A stretch of DNA of 5,871 bases from Candidatus Dadabacteria bacterium (GCA_003229065.1 QIHJ01000114.1:1-5871); one strand, 5' to 3'. Positions 1 to 5,284 are shown, counted from the stretch's first letter. Notes: a model not told the origin generated them from the letters alone. A program made the numbers and translations.

Positions 1-1
1 T

Positions 2-646
2 CCGCTTTCAGAGAAAATCTTCAGGAGCTTTCATTCAAAGTTCGGCATCTATCCCCGTCAGCTCTACGGCTCCACGGAAACAGGGGTCATATCTATTAAC
101 CTCGGAGACCCGGTCGAGACAAGGTTCAGCTCTGTCGGCCGTGCAGTACAAAACGTTGAGGTCCGCATTCTTGACGATAGAGGTGAGGATGTAATATCCG
201 GGAAAGTGGGTGAGATTACCGTTAAAAGCCCCTCTATGACAAGTGGCTATTACGGCCTTCCCGAAGAGTCCGCTAAGGTTTTCAAAAACGGTTACTATTT
301 TACGGGAGACCTCGGAAGAATCGATCAGGACGGTTATATTTACATAGTCGGGCGGAAAAAGCTCTTTATCAATATAAGCGGCAATAAGGTCGATCCTGCA
401 GAGGTCGAAAACGTACTCTCTACGCACCCGCTGGTCATAGAAGCCGCAGTGTTAGGGGTGAATGATGACAAGGGTGGTGAGGTCGTAAAAGCGGTCCTGG
501 TTGCCGAGGGCGAGGTAGAACCCGGGAAGGTACTTGAGTATTGCAGGGACAGACTCGCCGGATACAAAGTTCCGAGAATTATAGAGTTCACGGACGAGCT
601 TCCGCGGAGCCCCTCAGGCAAAGTGCTCAGGGAGCAATTAAAATAA
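2..646 (+). CDS. AMP-forming acyl ligase (ANL superfamily), C-terminal part, 5' end outside window
   Basis: An open frame runs from the window edge to TAA at 644-646 (214 residues visible), so the N-terminal half, including the ATP-binding P-loop, is missing. ANL motifs appear in order: YGSTETG at visible residues 22-28 (A5), YFTGDLGRIDQDGYIYIVGRKK at about 99-120 with Asp103 and Arg118 expected to hold the ribose and hinge, the INISGNKVDPAEVE segment at 123-136 opening the mobile C-terminal domain, and PRSPSGKVLR at 201-210 with Lys207 as the expected adenylation lysine. The family activates a carboxylate as acyl-AMP and passes it to CoA or a carrier-protein thiol. A carrier protein starts 20 bp downstream, so acyl transfer to that protein is the likelier second step; this is inferred. 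The substrate cannot be read because the acyl pocket lies mostly upstream. A CoA ligase is the alternative. The family call is very secure. Confidence 0.93.
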   Translation, partial: PLSEKIFRSFHSKFGIYPRQLYGSTETGVISINLGDPVETRFSSVGRAVQNVEVRILDDRGEDVISGKVGEITVKSPSMTSGYYGLPEESAKVFKNGYYFTGDLGRIDQDGYIYIVGRKKLFINISGNKVDPAEVENVLSTHPLVIEAAVLGVNDDKGGEVVKAVLVAEGEVEPGKVLEYCRDRLAGYKVPRIIEFTDELPRSPSGKVLREQLK

Positions 647-666
647 GTTCAAGAGAATAAAATAAT

Positions 667-918
667 ATGAGCGAAGAGACTAAAGAGCGCATAAAACGCC
701 TGCTTGTTCAAAACGTTTTAAAAAACATGGACGCGGCTGATCTAGATAACGACGCATCCTTAATCGATCTTGGGGTGGGGCTTGATTCGGTGGCGACTCT
801 CGAGCTTGTGGTTGCGCTCGAAGAAGAATTTCAGGTTAGCATTGACGAGGGCGAGATAACATCAGAAGTTTTAGAATCAGTTAACACTATCCAGGCCTAT
901 ATTGCCGCTAAATCTTAA
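667..918 (+). CDS. free-standing acyl carrier protein
   Basis: This 83-residue acidic protein has the length and helix pattern of an acyl or peptidyl carrier protein. The phosphopantetheine attachment site is Ser41 in LGVGLDSVATLEL (residues 35-47), the DS-x-x-x-x-E/L motif at the start of helix 2. The usual LGLDSL is widened to LGVGLDSV. The ATG is preceded by a weak purine stretch (AAGAGA, 651-656) 10 nt upstream; the 20-bp gap to the ligase and shared strand indicate co-transcription and perhaps coupled translation. It should act in the cytoplasm after modification by a phosphopantetheinyl transferase, carrying the acyl group loaded by the upstream ligase. It lacks the strongly conserved DSLD surroundings of housekeeping AcpP, so a specialised carrier (secondary lipid or polyketide/NRPS-like loading) is likelier than the fatty-acid-synthase ACP. 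The partner and product are not shown in this window. Confidence 0.92.
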   Translation: MSEETKERIKRLLVQNVLKNMDAADLDNDASLIDLGVGLDSVATLELVVALEEEFQVSIDEGEITSEVLESVNTIQAYIAAKS

Positions 919-924
919 GATTTA
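909..924. repeat. perfect 16-bp palindrome across the carrier-protein stop codon
   Basis: TAAATCTTAAGATTTA equals its own reverse complement over all 16 bases and contains the TAA stop (916-918) of the carrier protein. There is no loop and no T-run after it, so it is a poor intrinsic terminator. It sits in the 23-bp gap before the converging regulator gene. A dimeric protein site or chance in AT-rich sequence are both possible. Confidence 0.5.
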
Positions 925-941
925 TATACTATCGGCCCCTG

Positions 942-1658
942 CTAATTTGTTAAGCCTTTATCTTTAAGGTATTTCTCAAAAGAGTTTATAAATTCCTTCC
1001 TGACCCGCTCGCTTGCCTTGCTTATCGGTGCGATAACCGCTTTTTCATAAATCTCAGACGCCGTATCTTCAAGCTTTGTGTCCCCTGTAGTCCGCGCCAG
1101 CCTGAGCACAGCAATCGAGTTATAGAATATCGCCTTACAGAGTGACCTCCTGGCTTCGTTAAACCTGAATTCCTCCATCAGCTTCTGCGACTCTAGAAGC
1201 GCGTAAAACCCCACACCGAAAAATAGAGTCAAGAGCTTTTTCGCCTCGTCCTGCGACATTCCCTCTATCAAGTATACAAGCGGAGCTTCTACAATCGACT
1301 CGAGCTCCTTTTCCTTGCTGATGATATTGGCAAGCTCCTTTACCTTCTCCCCGTCTGCGTTATTCAGCAGGTCTTTCAGGGCCCCCTGTACGTATTCAAG
1401 CGCAAAGCTGTCCCTTATTTCATGCAGGCTCAACCCTTCTGACTTCATAGCTTTTATGTGCGCGAGCTTGTCTATAGTCTTCTCAGGGAAGTAGAGCGTA
1501 GTTTTCCTGACTCCCTTCCGGGTGGTTCTCTTGCGTTTAGGCTTTGGTATGAGCCCCAGTCTGGCGCATACTTTAACAGTATTCTCGGGGTCTTCCCCCA
1601 AGTCTATCTTCCTTTTCTTAGCTTCTTTTACAATTTCCTCTAGTGAAATCTCTGGCAT
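942..1658 (-). CDS. MerR-like DNA-binding transcriptional regulator with helical C-terminal domain
   Basis: The 238-residue product begins with a MerR-type winged-helix region. VKVCARLGLIPKPKR (residues 28-42) resembles the end of the recognition helix plus the 'GLIPP.R' turn. A basic wing (39-52) and LYFPEKTIDKLAHIKAM (55-71) then lead into KSEGLSLHEIRDSF (72-85), the very characteristic 'G.SL.EI' second helix pair. The rest (87-238) is predicted to be nearly all helical, with charged amphipathic stretches and no ligand cysteines or known effector domain that I recognise; it could be a dimerisation or sensing domain. The ATG at 1658 has no Shine-Dalgarno but lies 7 nt after a -10-like hexamer, suggesting leaderless translation. 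It is divergent from the unknown gene at 1766-2527, and regulators of this type often control themselves and the divergent neighbour; that role is inferred. The N-terminal first helix is atypical, so a MerR-related rather than classical MerR protein is meant. Confidence 0.8.
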   Translation of the reverse strand: MPEISLEEIVKEAKKRKIDLGEDPENTVKVCARLGLIPKPKRKRTTRKGVRKTTLYFPEKTIDKLAHIKAMKSEGLSLHEIRDSFALEYVQGALKDLLNNADGEKVKELANIISKEKELESIVEAPLVYLIEGMSQDEAKKLLTLFFGVGFYALLESQKLMEEFRFNEARRSLCKAIFYNSIAVLRLARTTGDTKLEDTASEIYEKAVIAPISKASERVRKEFINSFEKYLKDKGLTN

Positions 1659-1664
1659 ACCAAG

Positions 1665-1694
1665 ATATTAAGCAGGTTGTATAGCTTTTGTCAA
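1665..1694 (-). promoter_or_regulatory. sigma-70 type promoter of the MerR-like regulator, predicted leaderless
   Basis: On the minus strand an exact TTGACA (-35, 1694-1689) is followed after 18 bp by TAATAT (-10-like, 1670-1665, 4 of 6 consensus bases with the key A2 and T6). An A-rich stretch lies just upstream of the -35, like an UP element. Transcription should start 6-7 nt downstream, at 1659-1658, which is the A of the regulator's ATG. The consensus -35 and its placement are seen directly; activity is inferred. Confidence 0.6.
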
Positions 1695-1738
1695 TCTTTT
1701 TTACTCTCTCGCCCGGTTTAACTACGGTAATTGATTTT

Positions 1739-1747
1739 AGAGGTGAT
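1739..1747 (+). promoter_or_regulatory. strong Shine-Dalgarno-like site that complicates the start of the unknown gene
   Basis: AGAGGTGAT pairs with the 16S 3' end over eight bases (GAGGTGAT). It lies only 4 nt (from GAGG) before an in-frame TTG at 1748, and 22 nt before the in-frame ATG at 1766. Neither spacing is ideal, so the start of the downstream gene is uncertain by six codons. Confidence 0.5.
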
Positions 1748-1765
1748 TTGGTTTATTACTTTGTA

Positions 1766-2527
1766 ATGGCCAGAAGCACACTCATAGTCTATGAGCCTAT
1801 CGATAGTTTCAGGGATAAAGGCTCTTATTGGCTTGAATATACAAAGTTTTACGAAAACTACTGGGGAGGTCCCACCTCTCCGCTCGGTGTCTGGTTCGGA
1901 AATGAGTACAGGGCATTCCAGCAGTCGCTCGCCTCGCACCTGGGAATTGATGAGCAGGAGATCGAGGACTGCTACTTTATGAAGGACGCTCATAACGACT
2001 ACTACGTAGCCCCCGCCTCGTCAAAGGCCAATATACTCAGCTCGGAAAACATTATCCCCCTTGACTGGTTCATGTTATTTGCCGAGGACGAAAGAAAGAC
2101 GCTTTTCACCCACTGGGGCTTAAACGCCATTCATTACGATACCAACTTAAAGCAGGCTATCGCTAGGATAGTGGATGCGGAAGGCATTCTAGAGGATTAC
2201 TCGAAATTAGAGGACCGGGGTGTATTTACGGCGCTCTATCCGGGAAATGTCGAGCATATGCAAAAGGGCTTATCCGATCTCCGGGCTTGGCTTTCAGGCT
2301 TCGACCCTTCGGGCTTCATCGTGCTCAATTATGGCGATATCTGTTCTATAATCCACCCCTACACGCTTGATAACGAGCGTTCAGTTAGCGAGATTCAGGG
2401 CGTGCTCCGTCTTCTCCAAGAGGGAAAAGCCAAAGAAGCCGACTCCTCTCTAGTAATACTGCTCCAGAAGTGGGATGAGATAAGAAGTAAGGCCGAGGGC
2501 AATATAGACACATCCACCATCCAATAA
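1766..2527 (+). CDS. conserved-looking protein of unknown function, aromatic-rich, cytoplasmic
   Basis: I do not recognise this family. From the ATG at 1766 it is 253 residues; an in-frame TTG at 1748 beside a good ribosome site would add six residues, and the frame is open back to 1688. The protein is rich in Trp and Tyr (YWLEY, ENYWGG, GVWFGNEY, LDWFMLF, FTHWGLNAIHYD) in its first half. The second half, after about residue 125, alternates hydrophobic and charged residues as helices would, ending in an acidic, soluble tail. There is no signal peptide, membrane segment, Cys cluster or nucleotide-binding loop. His residues in HWGLNAIHYD are the best candidates for a functional site, but this is a guess. 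Codon-level coding character is good and it is the only long frame here. Divergence from the MerR-like regulator, with 107 bp between their ATGs, suggests shared control. A stand-alone enzyme or an effector of the regulator are both open possibilities. Confidence 0.75.
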   Translation: MARSTLIVYEPIDSFRDKGSYWLEYTKFYENYWGGPTSPLGVWFGNEYRAFQQSLASHLGIDEQEIEDCYFMKDAHNDYYVAPASSKANILSSENIIPLDWFMLFAEDERKTLFTHWGLNAIHYDTNLKQAIARIVDAEGILEDYSKLEDRGVFTALYPGNVEHMQKGLSDLRAWLSGFDPSGFIVLNYGDICSIIHPYTLDNERSVSEIQGVLRLLQEGKAKEADSSLVILLQKWDEIRSKAEGNIDTSTIQ

Positions 2528-2764
2528 TTTTAAAGCCTAGATTTTCTTCATATAATTACCCAACTCATTATCATCATTGTAATAATATTTCATTTGCAAT
2601 TGCCGTATTCACAACTTTTTCCGACAATCCCAAGCTCCTTCAGCAGTTTTTTTTTTGAATCTGAAACCTATTTCCAATCGTACTAGTTTATAGACATATA
2701 CCCGGTATAAGACCGGAGCATCTATTTCAAATAAAAGCACATCTAAACCTACAGGAGGCCAGGA
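2528..2764. other. AT-rich spacer upstream of the sigma-factor gene
   Basis: This 237-bp stretch holds no convincing gene. It contains a 10-base T-run (2647-2656) whose upstream sequence forms only a 3-bp stem, the palindrome GCAATTGC (2596-2603), a 13-base dyad described separately and a clear AGGAGG ribosome site (2753-2758) six bases before the sigma-factor ATG. A minus-strand frame covering 2609-2872 overlaps the sigma-factor start and looks like a shadow. Confidence 0.6.
2697..2709. promoter_or_regulatory. dyad symmetry overlapping a -10-like hexamer before the sigma-factor gene
   Basis: TATACC and GGTATA form perfect 6-bp arms around one central C. The right arm runs into TATAAG (2706-2711), five of six bases of a -10 box, which would give a 5' leader of about 47 nt. 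No good -35 lies 16-18 bp upstream, so an activator-dependent promoter, an operator, or chance are all possible. Confidence 0.3.
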
Positions 2765-4021
2765 ATGTCTAAAAAGATTGAATACGGCCATACATTCGAC
2801 GAAGAATTCACTGCTGCTCAGCTTGAGACTGTTGTTCAGGATTTTGGCCACGAAGTAATAGAAGAGCCCCAAACGAGCTTAAATCAAGGGAGCTTCGATG
2901 AGGATCATGAGTCCCCGGCCGAGCCCTCTTCGGATAGTCCTAAGACTAAGAGTAAAAATAATGTGGAAGTAAGCCGGGACTTGAGGCTTGTTAACGCCTA
3001 CTTTCAGGAAGTAAGCCTGGAGCCTCTGTTAACTCCGAGCGAGGAAGCCCAGATTGCCGCTAAGATAAAAGTGTGTGAAACCGGTGCCAAAGACTGTAAG
3101 AGGAATATTGAAAAGTTAACAGGTATAAAGTTCGACAGAGACTGGGCTAACTACCAGGTTGAAACGTACAAATATCTTGATACCGAGGTGTGGAGCCTTT
3201 CGCCTAATAGCTCCAAAGTGACTACCGGTGAGAAGAGACTTCTTGCGCTCCTTTTGGGTAGGTACAGAGCGTTTACAAATAAAGGCGTCCAGCTCAGAAA
3301 CAGGTTTGTCAAATCAAACCTGAGACTGGTTGCCAGTATGGCAAAGCGCTATGTCGGACGCGGTGTTCCTTTCCTGGACCTTATTCAGGAGGGTAACATG
3401 GGTCTCATTAAAGCGGTTGAGAGGTTCGACCATGAAAAGGGCTACAGGTTTTCCACCTACGCCTGCTGGTGGATCAACCAGGCCATGACAAGGGGCATAT
3501 TCAACCAGACCAGGACTGTTAAGATGCCCGCTTATCTACTCGAGAAAGCAGGCAAGGTGCGTCACGTTAAAAAGGTGCTCACCAAAGAGAACGAAAGAGA
3601 GCCCTTTGCCGAAGAGATTGCAGAAAAGGCGAAGATGAGCGTTGAGAACGTAAGGAGAATACTCGAGTCAGGCGGTAACCGGGTTGTTCGTCTCGATACC
3701 CCTGTGTGGGCCGGAGAGAACGCGACCTATCTCGATTTCATCGAGGACTCGGGCTCTACAGGCGTTGATAGTCTGATAGCCGAGATATCTATCCCTGAGA
3801 ACATCAACACAGCCCTTCTCAAGCTGAATATAAGAGAAAGAGAGGTTGTAAAGATGCGCTTCGGCATCGGGTATGAAACAGCTTATACTCTCGATGAGAT
3901 AGGCAAGAAATTTCAGTTGACCAGAGAAAGGATCAGGCAGATCGAAAAGAAAGCGCTTGAGCGTATGAGACGCTCAAAGTCAGCCCATGTCCTGAGAAGC
4001 CTCATGGACGTATACAACTAG
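2765..4021 (+). CDS. RNA polymerase sigma-70 factor, group 1/2 (RpoD/RpoS-like)
   Basis: The 418-residue protein directs RNA polymerase to promoters. Residues 1-66 are acidic and low-complexity rather than a typical region 1.1. Region 1.2 is DLRLVNAYFQEVSLEPLL (72-89), followed by a roughly 75-residue non-conserved insert. Region 2 spans about 176-248 with the core-binding/melting stretch VPFLDLIQEGNMGLIKAVERF (201-221) and the -10 reader YRFSTYACWWINQAMTR (227-243). Gln239 and Thr242 match E. coli Gln437/Thr440. Region 3 is about 250-300, the sigma finger near DTPVWAGENATYLDFIED (311-328), and region 4.2 TLDEIGKKFQLTRERIRQIE (375-394) keeps Arg387, Glu388 and Arg391 for the -35. Departures from RpoD: YACWWINQ instead of YATWWIRQ, NQTRT as in RpoS, and MPAYLLEK where His455 becomes Tyr. 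AGGAGG lies 6 bp before ATG. It could be the primary factor of a divergent lineage or a group 2 stress factor; the sequence alone does not decide. Confidence 0.94.
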   Translation: MSKKIEYGHTFDEEFTAAQLETVVQDFGHEVIEEPQTSLNQGSFDEDHESPAEPSSDSPKTKSKNNVEVSRDLRLVNAYFQEVSLEPLLTPSEEAQIAAKIKVCETGAKDCKRNIEKLTGIKFDRDWANYQVETYKYLDTEVWSLSPNSSKVTTGEKRLLALLLGRYRAFTNKGVQLRNRFVKSNLRLVASMAKRYVGRGVPFLDLIQEGNMGLIKAVERFDHEKGYRFSTYACWWINQAMTRGIFNQTRTVKMPAYLLEKAGKVRHVKKVLTKENEREPFAEEIAEKAKMSVENVRRILESGGNRVVRLDTPVWAGENATYLDFIEDSGSTGVDSLIAEISIPENINTALLKLNIREREVVKMRFGIGYETAYTLDEIGKKFQLTRERIRQIEKKALERMRRSKSAHVLRSLMDVYN

Positions 4022-4034
4022 TTTCAACTATCAA

Positions 4035-4070
4035 CCGGCAGCTTCGAGGGTTTTCATTTGGAGCTGCCGG
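4035..4070. repeat. long stem hairpin 13 bp after the sigma-factor stop
   Basis: CCGGCAGCT (4035-4043) pairs perfectly with AGCTGCCGG (4062-4070); a T-G wobble and a C-G pair extend the stem to about 11 bp with a loop of about 14 nt. GC-rich stem but followed by AAATTCCC rather than Ts, so it is not a classical terminator; it may protect the mRNA 3' end or be part of the repeat island. Confidence 0.6.
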
Positions 4071-4108
4071 AAATTCCCAACACCAGCCCCCTCTCCCTGC
4101 TTGTCCCC

Positions 4109-4179
4109 CGTAGCCTTGGCGAAGGAGGAGGAAAGCCTGTCGCTTGCCGGGGCGTAGCCTTGTGCGAAGACTGGAAGGG
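4109..4179. repeat. two imperfect direct repeats, CGTAGCCTTG(T)GCGAAG
   Basis: CGTAGCCTTGGCGAAG begins at 4109 and CGTAGCCTTGTGCGAAG at 4153, 44 bp apart. Both are followed by purine-rich sequence ending in GGAAAG or GGAAGGG. The copies differ by a one-base insertion in the core. On the minus strand the first reads LRQGYGGQ, which I recall as typical of widely dispersed repeats in candidate-phylum genomes; that link is from memory. Confidence 0.5.
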
Positions 4180-4189
4180 TGAAACATTT

Positions 4190-4227
4190 GTTGTCATTCT
4201 GAGCGGAGCGAAGAATCTCGTCCTTTG
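4190..4227. repeat. dispersed repeat, copy A (GTCATTCT...AGAATCTCGTCCTTTG)
   Basis: GTTGTCATTCT (4190-4200) and AGAATCTCGTCCTTTG (4212-4227) flank GAGCGGAGCGA; ATTCT and AGAAT form a 5-bp stem. The core strongly resembles a repeat seen in many unrelated bacterial genomes. A further partial unit GTCATTCCGGG follows at 4230-4240. It matches copy D at both ends and copies B and C in the tail. Confidence 0.65.
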
Positions 4228-4274
4228 TAGTCATTCCGGGCCTTTGGTTTTATTCCTGCTCTCGCTCATAAACG

Positions 4275-4311
4275 ACATTCACTCGCTGCCCCCATCGGAA
4301 TCTCATCTTTG
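4275..4311. repeat. dispersed repeat, degenerate copy B (ACATTC...GGAATCTCATCTTTG)
   Basis: ATTC (4277-4280) and GAAT (4298-4301) enclose an unrelated 17-nt middle, and the tail ATCTCATCTTTG (4300-4311) differs from copy C's ATCTCATCCTTTG by one missing C. It looks like a decayed member of the same family. Confidence 0.45.
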
Positions 4312-4315
4312 TATT

Positions 4316-4336
4316 CCCTCCTTTCTCTAAGGAGGG
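4316..4336. repeat. hairpin CCCTCCTT / AAGGAGGG
   Basis: Perfect 8-bp arms (4316-4323 and 4329-4336) enclose a TCTCT loop. The following CTAGTGAGGATTA lacks a T-run. The form resembles a common 'AAGGAGGG-CTAG' intergenic repeat; it may also slow polymerase before nth. Confidence 0.55.
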
Positions 4337-4378
4337 CTAGTGAGGATTATTTATCATTCACATTTATCCCCCTATCTA

Positions 4379-4387
4379 TGCTATGCT
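4379..4387 (+). promoter_or_regulatory. possible extended -10 promoter of nth
   Basis: TGCTATGCT matches the extended -10 form TGnTATnnT, with TTCACA (one base from TTGACA) at 4357-4362, though the 19-bp spacing is long. The start site would be near 4394, leaving about 8 nt before the nth ATG, which has no clear Shine-Dalgarno. Weak evidence. Confidence 0.3.
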
Positions 4388-4401
4388 TTCCTTAAAGACA
4401 C

Positions 4402-5058
4402 ATGAAAGCAAGCGTTATACACACCGTAGTCAAAAAACTTAAGGCCGAGTACCCCAAATGGACCGTCCCAGCCGTCACGCTTGAGGCAGAGACCTCCCGG
4501 GACCCCTTTAAGGTTCTCATTTCAACCGTCCTGAGCCTCAGGACAAAAGACGATACCACTGCACAGGCATCCCGTAAATTATTCAAGCTTGCGGACAGTC
4601 CACGCGCTATGCTCAAATTAAGTAAAGAAACCATTGCCGACGCCATCTACCCCGTGGGATTCTATAATACCAAGGCTGAAAACATTCTGGGTATATGCAA
4701 AGAGCTGGTTCAGAATTACGGCTCAAAAGTTCCGGACGACTTGGACGAGCTTCTTAAATTCAAAGGAGTGGGAAGAAAGACCGCCAATCTGGTACTTACA
4801 CTCGGATATAACAAGGACGGCATTTGTGTGGACACTCACGTCCACAGGATTTCAAATAGACTTGGATATATAAAAACGAAAGATCCTTTAGATACCGAAA
4901 TGACTCTTCGCAAGAAACTCCCGCGCAAGCACTGGATAGACTACAACAGCCTTCTCGTCGCCTTCGGCCAGCACCAGTGCCGCCCCATTTCCCCCTTCTG
5001 CTCCACCTGCCCCATCACCGACCACTGTGATAAAATCAGCGTACTCAAAAGCCGTTAG
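4402..5058 (+). CDS. nth: endonuclease III, [4Fe-4S] DNA glycosylase/AP lyase
   Basis: The 218-residue length is usual for Nth, which removes oxidised pyrimidines and cuts the abasic site by beta-elimination in base-excision repair. The helix-hairpin-helix is LLKFKGVGRKTANLVLTLG (117-135) with catalytic Lys126, and the second catalytic residue is Asp144 in VDTHVHR (143-149). The iron-sulphur loop is Cys193-x6-Cys200-x2-Cys203-x5-Cys209, exactly the Nth spacing. The motif LSAQATD of E. coli, which inserts Gln41 into DNA, is LSLRTKD here (44-50), so an Arg stands in the Gln place; similar SLRTKD/STRTKD forms are known to me from archaeal and deep-branching bacterial homologues. The ATG has no strong ribosome site and may have a very short leader. 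It sits alone between two repeat islands, so it is probably a single-gene unit. MutY is excluded by the size and by the Lys in the hairpin. Confidence 0.96.
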   Translation: MKASVIHTVVKKLKAEYPKWTVPAVTLEAETSRDPFKVLISTVLSLRTKDDTTAQASRKLFKLADSPRAMLKLSKETIADAIYPVGFYNTKAENILGICKELVQNYGSKVPDDLDELLKFKGVGRKTANLVLTLGYNKDGICVDTHVHRISNRLGYIKTKDPLDTEMTLRKKLPRKHWIDYNSLLVAFGQHQCRPISPFCSTCPITDHCDKISVLKSR

Positions 5059-5067
5059 TATAATGCT

Positions 5068-5102
5068 GTCATCCCGGACTTGATCCGGGATCTCATCCTT
5101 TG
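5068..5102. repeat. dispersed repeat, copy C with perfect ATCCCGGA / TCCGGGAT stem
   Basis: GTC is followed by ATCCCGGA (5071-5078), the 5-nt loop CTTGA and TCCGGGAT (5084-5091), then CTCATCCTTTG. It begins 9 bp after the nth stop. The tail ATCTCATCCTTTG differs from copy A's by one base while the stem is wholly different. The stem is a very widespread bacterial intergenic palindrome; it could also help end nth transcription. Confidence 0.7.
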
Positions 5103-5136
5103 CTGTTGTCTTTTTTTCCCTTTAGAAAAAGTGGAG

Positions 5137-5160
5137 CTGTTTCGAGCAAGCGAGGAACAG
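5137..5160. repeat. hairpin CTGTT(TCG) / (CGAGG)AACAG
   Basis: CTGTT (5137-5141) and AACAG (5156-5160) enclose TCGAGCAAGCGAGG, whose CG bases can extend the stem with a small bulge. It looks like another dispersed repeat rather than a regulatory site. Confidence 0.4.
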
Positions 5161-5245
5161 GTCTACATTGGTCAAAGCTACGAGTGCTCTTCTAGTACCG
5201 AACAGAATTTACCGAAACCAAAATAAAAGGGGATTTGTCTTTTAT

Positions 5246-5284
5246 GTTGTCATTCTAGAGGAGCGTAGCGACGAAGAATCTCGT
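5246..5284. repeat. dispersed repeat, copy D (GTTGTCATTCTAGAG...GAAGAATCTCGT)
   Basis: It shares GTTGTCATTCT at the left and CGAAGAATCTCGT at the right with copy A, but the middle is longer (AGAGGAGCGTAGCGA region). ATTCT and AGAAT again form the closing stem, and a short T-run (TTTTT, 5284-5288) follows directly. Confidence 0.65.

Larger units (their letters stand above)
4022..4401. other. gene-free repeat island between sigma factor and nth
   Basis: These 380 bp hold at least five short repeat or hairpin units (entries below) and no believable gene. Frames on both strands (for example 4058-4330 plus, 4002-4187 and 4031-4234 minus) are repeat-derived translations such as LRQGYGGQA, a peptide string I associate with dispersed repeats in environmental genomes. 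There is no T-run after any hairpin, so transcription from the sigma gene is not obviously terminated here. Confidence 0.7.

Noticed and set aside
35..427. Minus-strand open frame of 130 codons opposite the ligase
   Set aside because: The plus frame carries unmistakable ANL motifs through the whole stretch; the antisense frame shows no family features.
2641..2660. Ten-base T-run as an intrinsic terminator of the unknown gene
   Set aside because: The sequence before it forms only a 3-bp stem (GCT/AGC), and it lies about 120 bp after the stop codon.
2609..2872. Minus-strand frame of 87 codons overlapping the sigma-factor start
   Set aside because: It overlaps a well-supported gene with a strong ribosome site and shows no coding character of its own.
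4002..4234. Minus-strand frames containing LRQGYGGQA and SFAKATGD
   Set aside because: These peptides are two reading frames of the same intergenic repeat, not proteins.
4058..4330. Plus-strand open frame of 90 codons after the sigma gene
   Set aside because: It is built from dispersed repeat sequence (VVILSGAKNL type translation), has no ribosome site and low-complexity content.
4402..5058. MutY or another adenine glycosylase instead of Nth
   Set aside because: Lys126 in the helix-hairpin-helix marks a bifunctional lyase, and the protein is too short for the MutY C-terminal domain.
5071..5117. Copy C stem plus T-run as an intrinsic terminator for nth
   Set aside because: About 19 nt separate the stem from the T-run, too far for a standard terminator; a weaker role remains possible.
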